NCBI GenBank assembly: GCA_018971675.1
Contig: JAGXAF010000012.1
Span: forward strand, 1-32,475
Source of the DNA: Bradyrhizobium sp.
Lineage (GTDB): Bacteria > Pseudomonadota > Alphaproteobacteria > Rhizobiales > Xanthobacteraceae
Length of the DNA: 32,475 bases
Reading direction: 5' to 3'
The position numbers were made by a program, and so were the translations under genes. Below, one piece after another: positions 23,419 to 32,475 of this stretch. Position 1 is the stretch's first letter. Each line of letters opens with the position of its first letter. A model generated the notes under the pieces. That model had not been told where the DNA came from. It saw only the letters and a list, made by a program, of their open reading frames with translations, and made no database searches.

Positions 23419-23721
23419 CAGCGATCGGGACCGCCGTTCACGGGCCGACCGCCCTCATGCCACTCGATCGTCCATGGCCGGTCGCCGCTCAGAGGCGAAC
23501 GGGCCCATCCAGGGCCGGCGCGATCGGGCGTCAGTTCATAGATGTCCACAAAATATCCGAAATTTGGACATGGATCGAGAACATCCTCCGGCCCTCGCCC
23601 CTGCTCGGCGGGTGCCGGGCGGGCGTTCTGATTCCCTCGGGGACAGCGGGATCGGTTGTTGTGCAGGCACCGATCCCGAGTCCGGACTTTGTGGCGAGCT
23701 TGCGTCGTTCGAGCGCGGTGG
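23419..23721. other. Intergenic region between convergent sigma-factor and thiolase genes
   Basis: About 300 bp without a supported gene. It contains ATGTCCA (23542-23548) and its inverted copy TGGACAT (23565-23571) around an AT-rich 16-bp spacer, and a perfect nine-base hairpin at 23648-23677. Between two gene ends these are more likely termination or processing structures than operators. A short open frame beginning MSTKYPKFGH at 23542 has no ribosome site. Confidence 0.5.
23648..23677 (-). terminator. Candidate terminator hairpin of the box operon
   Basis: GGGATCGGT (23648-23656) and ACCGATCCC (23669-23677) are perfect nine-base arms with a 12-base loop, 45 bp beyond the thiolase stop on the minus strand. 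There is no T-run after it, so it may protect the 3' end or act with Rho. Confidence 0.5.
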
Positions 23722-24924
<1,203 letters not shown>

Positions 24925-24954
24925 GGTCGATTCTTCTCCCGGGATCCCGCTTGA

Positions 24955-25776
24955 TCAAACAGCCGCATCGAAGCGCGGCGCGCGTCGCTGGCTCAGCGCG
25001 GCGTACCCTGCGCGGGCGTCGGCGCCGCCGAATCCGATGATCTCCAGCGCCAGCGAATGCTCGAACGCCGGCCAGGCCGCGCGCAGCCAGTGGTTCAACG
25101 AGCGCTTCGTGAACGCCAGCGCGGTCGCGCTGCCCTGGGCCAGATGGAGCGCGATCTCGCGCGCCTTGGCCTGCAGCTCGTCATCGGGCACGGCCAGGCT
25201 CACGAGCCCGATGCGCTCGGCCTCGACACCGTCGATGGCGTTGCACATCAGCAGGTGGTACTTGGCCTTGGCCATGCCGCACAACAGCGGCCAGACGACC
25301 GCCGCGTGGTCGCCCGCCGCCACGCCCATCTTCGTGTGCCCGTCGATGATCCGGGCTCGATGGCCGGCGACCGAGACGTCGGCGAGCAGCGCGACCGCCG
25401 CTCCGGCGCCGACGGCGGCGCCATTGATCGCACTGACGATGGGCAGATCGCAATCGATCATGCCCTGCACGATGGCCCGGCCCTCGCGCATCACGCGCAG
25501 CCGGGCGGCTTCGCTGCCCAGCATCTCCTCGACGACTTCAGGCGTGCCGCCGGCGCAGAAGCCCTTGCCCACGCTGCGCACCAGGATCACGCGCACGCCC
25601 GCTTCGGCCTGCAGTCGCGGCCAGATCGTCGCGAGTTCGGCATGGCCGCGGGCATCGGTGTAGGGCATCGCGCCCTCGGGTCCGAAGATGACTTCGGCAA
25701 TGCCATCGCTGCCGATGGCGACGCTCAGGCCGGTGCTCAATTCAATGGATTTCGTCGTCGCGACATGCGTGGCCAA
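24955..25776 (-). CDS. Crotonase-family enoyl-CoA hydratase/isomerase, possible dehydroadipyl-CoA isomerase
   Basis: This 273-aa crotonase-fold protein has the oxyanion-hole segments VGKGFCAGG (about 69-77) and INGAAVGAGAAVALLADVSV (about 116-135). Both catalytic glutamates of classical enoyl-CoA hydratase are missing: the first position falls in GAGAAVALL and the second in DGHTKMG. An ordinary syn-hydration is thus doubtful. The box pathway needs an enzyme shifting 3,4-dehydroadipyl-CoA to the 2,3-isomer, and a crotonase without the usual acid/base pair next to a normal hydratase would suit that. Its ATG at 25776 lies inside the 3' end of the dehydrogenase gene (35-bp overlap). Confidence 0.8.
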   Translation of the reverse strand: MATHVATTKSIELSTGLSVAIGSDGIAEVIFGPEGAMPYTDARGHAELATIWPRLQAEAGVRVILVRSVGKGFCAGGTPEVVEEMLGSEAARLRVMREGRAIVQGMIDCDLPIVSAINGAAVGAGAAVALLADVSVAGHRARIIDGHTKMGVAAGDHAAVVWPLLCGMAKAKYHLLMCNAIDGVEAERIGLVSLAVPDDELQAKAREIALHLAQGSATALAFTKRSLNHWLRAAWPAFEHSLALEIIGFGGADARAGYAALSQRRAPRFDAAV

Positions 25777-27304
25777 ATGAATGCTCCCAGATACCTGCCC
25801 TGCGCCTGAGCCAGGGACTGACGCGATAGCGCTCGCCGCGGTAGGCCGCGTCCAAGGCCTCGACGACCGCGATCACGCCGGCGCCGCTCCATTGCGCCAG
25901 CCATTCGAAAGGCCCCGCCGGATAGTTGACGCCCAGCTTCATCGCCGCGTCGGCGCCCTCGGGCGTGCAGACGCCTTGCTGCACGGCGTCGGCGGCCTCG
26001 TTGATCAGCATCGCCACCGTGCGGGCGACGATGAGCCCCGGCGCGTCCTGCATGCGTTGCGGCGCGTACCCCAAGGCCTGCAGCCACGATGCGGCCGCGG
26101 CCTGCCAGGATGCGCTGGTTCCGGCATGGACGCTGTAGGCCAGCGGCGTTGCCGCGGCCACGGGCCGGCACAGCGGCAGATCGAACACCACGACATCGCT
26201 CAAGCCGCCGCGCCTGGCCACCTCATGCGCCGGCGTTCCGTCGCTCAGCATCAGGCGCGCGCCGTCGACCTCGATGCCGATCCAAGGGCTGTCCGGCGCA
26301 AGTTGCGCAAGCCCGCCCTGGGATTCGAGGATGCGCGATGCAGCCGACACGAGCGCCTGGGCGACGGGCCCCGCGCCATGGACCGTGACGTTGCGCGCTG
26401 TCGGCACCGGGCCGCATGCGGACGGCGGCAGCGGCGGTGTGCCCTCGGGGTAGCCATAGAAGCCGCGGCCGCTCTTGCGCCCGAGCAGGCCGCCGTCGAC
26501 CATCTCGCGCTGGATCAGCGACGGCACGTAGCGCTTGTCGCCGAAATTCGCCTCGAACACCGAACGCGTGACGGCGAAATTGGTGTCATGGCCGATCAGG
26601 TCCATCAGCTCGCAAGGCCCCATGCGGAACCCCGCCGCGCGCAGGCAGGCGTCGAGCACCTGCGGCGTCGTCGCCTGTTCCTGCAACAGCGCCAGCGCCT
26701 CGGCGTAATAGGGCCGCGCAATGCGATTGACGATGAATCCGGGCGTGCTCCTGGCATGCACCGGCACCTTGCCCCATGACCGGGCGAGCTCGAATGCGCG
26801 GTCGGCGACATCCGGCGCGGTCAGCAGTCCGTGCACGACCTCGACGAGTTTCATCAGCGGCACCGGATTGAAGAAATGCATGCCGACGACGCGCCCCGGA
26901 TGCTCGAGTCCATTGGCGATGGCCGTCACGCTGATCGAACTCGTGTTGGTGCAGAGGATCGCGTCGGCAGACAGCAGGCTTTCCAGCGCGCGGAACAGGC
27001 TGCGCTTGGCGTCGAGGTTCTCGACGATGGCTTCGACGACGACGCCCGCCGCCGCCGCGGCGTCGAGCCTGGCTATCGGCTCGATGTTCGCGAGTGTCGC
27101 CGCGACGGTCTCGGCCGCGAGCTTGCCCTTGGCGACCAGACCGTCCAGCGTCGCACCGAGCTTGCGTTTGGCATCGCCCGCCGCGCCCTCGCGCAGGTCA
27201 AAGAGAAACACCGGATGACCGGCCTGCGCGGCGACCTGGGCGATGCCGGCGCCCATGATGCCGGCGCCGATGACGAGGACGGTGGTTTGATTCGTCGCTG
27301 TCAT
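25742..27304 (-). CDS. paaH: 3-Hydroxyacyl-CoA dehydrogenase (3-hydroxyadipyl-CoA dehydrogenase, PaaH type)
   Basis: This 520-aa NAD-dependent enzyme oxidises 3-hydroxyadipyl-CoA to 3-oxoadipyl-CoA. The Rossmann motif GAGIMGAG is at residues 13-20, SSISVTAIA and the catalytic-His segment GMHFFNPVPLMKLVEVV follow, and there is a C-terminal domain in two related halves (QDAPGLIVARTVAMLINEAA in the second), as in the about 500-aa PaaH/PaaC group. I placed the start at ATG 27304, which overlaps the hydratase stop (ATGA at 27301-27304); the open frame continues upstream to 28132 but that is antisense-like sequence in another gene's region. The 3' end overlaps the next crotonase start by 35 bp. Confidence 0.9.
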   Translation of the reverse strand: MTATNQTTVLVIGAGIMGAGIAQVAAQAGHPVFLFDLREGAAGDAKRKLGATLDGLVAKGKLAAETVAATLANIEPIARLDAAAAAGVVVEAIVENLDAKRSLFRALESLLSADAILCTNTSSISVTAIANGLEHPGRVVGMHFFNPVPLMKLVEVVHGLLTAPDVADRAFELARSWGKVPVHARSTPGFIVNRIARPYYAEALALLQEQATTPQVLDACLRAAGFRMGPCELMDLIGHDTNFAVTRSVFEANFGDKRYVPSLIQREMVDGGLLGRKSGRGFYGYPEGTPPLPPSACGPVPTARNVTVHGAGPVAQALVSAASRILESQGGLAQLAPDSPWIGIEVDGARLMLSDGTPAHEVARRGGLSDVVVFDLPLCRPVAAATPLAYSVHAGTSASWQAAAASWLQALGYAPQRMQDAPGLIVARTVAMLINEAADAVQQGVCTPEGADAAMKLGVNYPAGPFEWLAQWSGAGVIAVVEALDAAYRGERYRVSPWLRRRAGIWEHSFGHACRDDEIH

Positions 27305-28086
27305 CGCGGTATCCAGGCGGCGGGGCGCTTGTCGAGGAAGGCATCGAATCCCTCGCGGGCCTCGGCCGTGCCGCGTACGCGGGCGATGGTCTGCGCCGTC
27401 AGTTCGATCACCTCCGGTGCGTTCGCGCCGACCTCGAGCGCAGCGAACAGCGCCTTGATCTCGCGCTGCGCGTTCGGTCCGCCGGCCAGCAGTTCGGCGA
27501 CACGGGCATCGACGGCGGCGTCGAGCTGGTCGGCGGCAGCCACCTGATGCACGAGCCCCATTGCCAGCGCTTCGGCGGCGCCGATGCGCTCGGTCGTCAG
27601 CGCCAGTCGGCGTGCCTGCCGCTTGCCCACGGCATTCGTCACATAGGGTCCGATGACCGCGGGCAGGATGCCGAACTTCGCTTCGCTGACCGCAAAGCTG
27701 GCGTTGTCGGCAGCGACCGCGATGTCGCAGGCGCAGGTCAGTCCCACGCCGCCGCCCAGCGCCGCGCCCTGCACGCGCGCCACGGTGGGCTTGGCGCAGC
27801 GGTCGATGCGCGCCAGCATGGCGGCGAAGCGGCGCGCATCGGCGACATTCCATTCCAGCGTCGCCTGGCTGGCGCGCTGCATCCATTGCAGGTCGGCGCC
27901 GGCGCTGAAATGCCGGCCCTCGCCGGCCAGCACGATGACGCGCACCGAGGCATCGCCCTCGAGCGCTTCGAAGGCCTCGTCGAGCTCGGCGATCATCGCT
28001 TCGTCGAAGGCATTGAATACCGCGGGCCTGGCCATCGTGACCTGCGTCACCCCGGGGGCGCGCTGCGACAGTTTGAGCGTCTTCAT
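27301..28086 (-). CDS. Enoyl-CoA hydratase (2,3-dehydroadipyl-CoA hydratase; LiuC/PaaF-like)
   Basis: This 261-aa crotonase has GRHFSAGADLQWMQRAS around 58-74 and QGAALGGGVGLTCACDIAVA around 106-125. One catalytic Glu is present (SEAKFGILPAVIGPYV), while the other position is Gly, a pattern common in methylglutaconyl-CoA-hydratase-like enzymes. In this operon the expected job is to hydrate 2,3-dehydroadipyl-CoA to 3-hydroxyadipyl-CoA. ATG 28086 shares one base with the boxA stop codon (TGATG), and the gene's own stop overlaps the dehydrogenase start, so three consecutive genes are translationally coupled. By sequence alone it could be a leucine-pathway LiuC; the location argues for benzoate. 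Confidence 0.87.
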   Translation of the reverse strand: MKTLKLSQRAPGVTQVTMARPAVFNAFDEAMIAELDEAFEALEGDASVRVIVLAGEGRHFSAGADLQWMQRASQATLEWNVADARRFAAMLARIDRCAKPTVARVQGAALGGGVGLTCACDIAVAADNASFAVSEAKFGILPAVIGPYVTNAVGKRQARRLALTTERIGAAEALAMGLVHQVAAADQLDAAVDARVAELLAGGPNAQREIKALFAALEVGANAPEVIELTAQTIARVRGTAEAREGFDAFLDKRPAAWIPR

Positions 28087-29366
28087 CAATAAGTCTCGAG
28101 ATGCAGTCGTCCCGCGCGCTTGAGCGCGGCACCGACGAGGTCCCAGTTCAGTCCCGCGGCTTCGGCGATCTCGCGCAGCGTGAGCACGACGCCTTCTTCC
28201 ATCGCCTTGAGGCCGCAGACATAGAAATAGGCGTGCGGATCGGTCAGCAGCGGTGCGAGGTCGGCGCTGCGCTCGCGCATCAGGTCCTGCACGTAGCGCC
28301 TGGGCTGGCCGGGCGTGCGGCTGAAGGCGAAATGGATGTCGATGAAGTCCCTGGGCAGGTTCTGCAGCGGACCGAAATACGGCAGTTCCTGCTGCGTGCG
28401 GGCGCCGAAGAACAGCAGCAGCTTGCCGCCCTCGAACTTGCCCGAGGCGCGCAGCCGGCGCCGCCATTCGGTCATCGCGCGCATCGGCGCGCTGCCGGTG
28501 CCGGTGCAGATCATCACGATATGGCTCTTCGGGTGGTTGGGCATCAGGAAGCTGGTGCCGAAGGGCCCGATCACCTGCACCTTCTCGCCCACCTTCAGGT
28601 CGCACAGGTAGTTGCTGGCGACGCCGCGCACGGGGCGGCCCTGGTGGTCCTCGAGCACGCGCTTGATCGTCAGCGAGACATTGTTGTAGCCCGGGCGCTC
28701 GCCGTTGCGCGGGCTGGCGATCGAATACTGGCGCGCATGGTGCGGCCGGCCCGCGGCATCGGCGCCGGGCGGGACGATGCCGATCGACTGGCCCTCGAGC
28801 ACCGGGAACGGCATCGCGCCGAAGTCGAGCACGAGGTGGTGGGTGTCGTACTCATGCCCGACCTCGGTCACCCGGACATTGCCGACCACGGTCGCGGTGA
28901 TCGACTTCTCGGCTGCCCTGGGGCCGTAGAGGTTGGTGTAGGCATGCGCCGCCGACCAGGGTGGCAGCTTCGCGTTGTAGCGCCCGCTGTCGAATCCGGC
29001 CTGCCCGGCCGGGTCGGTCGCGACCGCCGGCGCCGCCACCGGCGCCGACTCGACGTCGGCCACGGCGCCGGCCTCGGCCAGCTGCGTCGGCGTCAGCTCG
29101 GCCGGCAGCATGTCCCACAGCAGCTGGGCCTCGACGCTGTAGGCCTGCCGGCGCGGCATGCGGCGGTAGTTGTCGATGCTGCCGGTGGGGCAGGGCGAAA
29201 TGCAGTCGTTGCACCAATTGCATTTCGCCGCATCGACGACGTAATTGCGCGCGTCGTGCGTGATCGCGCCCGTCGGGCACATCGTCTCGCAGGTGTTGCA
29301 GCGGATGCAGATCTCGGGGTCGATCAAATGCTGCCGGATGAGCTCCGAAGCGACGCTTGCGTCCAT
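28086..29366 (-). CDS. boxA: Benzoyl-CoA 2,3-epoxidase reductase subunit BoxA
   Basis: This 426-aa iron-sulfur flavoprotein transfers electrons from NADPH to the oxygenase BoxB. Two [4Fe-4S] motifs lie at the N-terminus: Cys20, 23, 26, 30 and Cys49, 52, 55, 59, each ending in CPTG. After a proline/alanine-rich linker (about 95-125) comes a ferredoxin-NADP reductase-like module with the FAD site ARQYSIASP and the NADP sites [12 protein letters not shown] and [15 protein letters not shown] 29366 is five bases after the boxB stop; longer in-frame starts are not BoxA-like. Gene order boxC-boxB-boxA on one strand fits the known arrangement in Betaproteobacteria. Confidence 0.95.
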   Translation of the reverse strand: MDASVASELIRQHLIDPEICIRCNTCETMCPTGAITHDARNYVVDAAKCNWCNDCISPCPTGSIDNYRRMPRRQAYSVEAQLLWDMLPAELTPTQLAEAGAVADVESAPVAAPAVATDPAGQAGFDSGRYNAKLPPWSAAHAYTNLYGPRAAEKSITATVVGNVRVTEVGHEYDTHHLVLDFGAMPFPVLEGQSIGIVPPGADAAGRPHHARQYSIASPRNGERPGYNNVSLTIKRVLEDHQGRPVRGVASNYLCDLKVGEKVQVIGPFGTSFLMPNHPKSHIVMICTGTGSAPMRAMTEWRRRLRASGKFEGGKLLLFFGARTQQELPYFGPLQNLPRDFIDIHFAFSRTPGQPRRYVQDLMRERSADLAPLLTDPHAYFYVCGLKAMEEGVVLTLREIAEAAGLNWDLVGAALKRAGRLHLETY

Positions 29367-29371
29367 GGCCT

Positions 29372-30799
<1,428 letters not shown>

Positions 30800-30825
30800 T
30801 GGGCTGTGCTCCAGGAGGTGTTTGC

Positions 30826-32475
<1,650 letters not shown>

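Noticed and set aside
23542-23571. Inverted repeat ATGTCCA/TGGACAT as a regulator operator
   Set aside because: It lies between two convergent gene ends, not upstream of any start, so an operator role is not supported.
27305-28132. Upstream extension of the hydroxyacyl-CoA dehydrogenase frame (fusion to a 276-residue N-terminus)
   Set aside because: It lies over the hydratase gene in another phase; the Rossmann motif starts correctly at ATG 27304, so this is not a true fusion.

Overview
The window (32,475 bp, GC-rich Proteobacteria) appears to be two genomes' worth of sequence joined at about 15.8-15.9 kb. Left of that point the genes resemble, from memory of the families, Bradyrhizobium/Nitrobacteraceae (Alphaproteobacteria): moderate use of A/T-ending codons, a methanethiol methyltransferase, an isovaleryl-CoA dehydrogenase, a DUF2927 protein and tiny membrane proteins. 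Right of it the genes look like Burkholderiales (Betaproteobacteria): almost every codon ends in G or C, GC-palindrome intergenic elements are present, and there is an aerobic benzoyl-CoA (box) operon. The switch falls inside one intact reading frame, a two-hotdog dehydratase/hydratase (15272-16129). This may be an assembly chimera through a conserved motif or a genuine recombinant; sequence alone cannot tell.

Left part: 3' end of a HigA antitoxin (1-195); a SulP anion transporter with STAS and cyclic-nucleotide domains (251-2527, minus); an SDR oxidoreductase (2918-3691); a gene-poor stretch (3692-4389); mddA preceded by a triplicated Shine-Dalgarno block (4390-5118); a 48-aa membrane peptide (5238-5384, minus); an orphan ThDP enzyme of the acetolactate-synthase family (5590-7137, minus); an exported L,D-transpeptidase (7375-7944); an exported DUF2927 protein (8060-8938); several very small ORFs (9033-9828, minus); isovaleryl-CoA dehydrogenase (10072-11244, minus), divergent from a CYP153-like P450 (11556-12830).

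Middle: a tightly packed plus-strand acyl-CoA cluster runs acyl-CoA dehydrogenase, class III CoA-transferase, hotdog dehydratase, second CoA-transferase, CitE-like lyase and an adenylosuccinate-lyase-superfamily enzyme (12969-19687), followed tail-to-tail by a LysR regulator. The likely logic is activation of a dicarboxylic acid to its CoA ester, addition or removal of water, then retro-Claisen cleavage, as in mesaconate/itaconate/citramalate pathways. The true substrate is unknown and the cluster as read is mosaic.

Right part: an ArsR-SRPBCC operon with a clear promoter and palindromic operator (20776-21635, minus) diverges from a DGPF/YciI protein and ECF42-type sigma factor pair (21848-23418, plus). 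A minus-strand benzoate operon then runs boxC-boxB-boxA-hydratase-3-hydroxyacyl-CoA dehydrogenase-crotonase-thiolase (32475 down to 23722). It covers epoxidation of benzoyl-CoA, ring opening, and the beta-oxidation of dehydroadipyl-CoA to acetyl-CoA and succinyl-CoA. The semialdehyde dehydrogenase (boxD) and benzoate-CoA ligase are not in the window. No rRNA, tRNA, CRISPR array, insertion sequence or phage gene was found.
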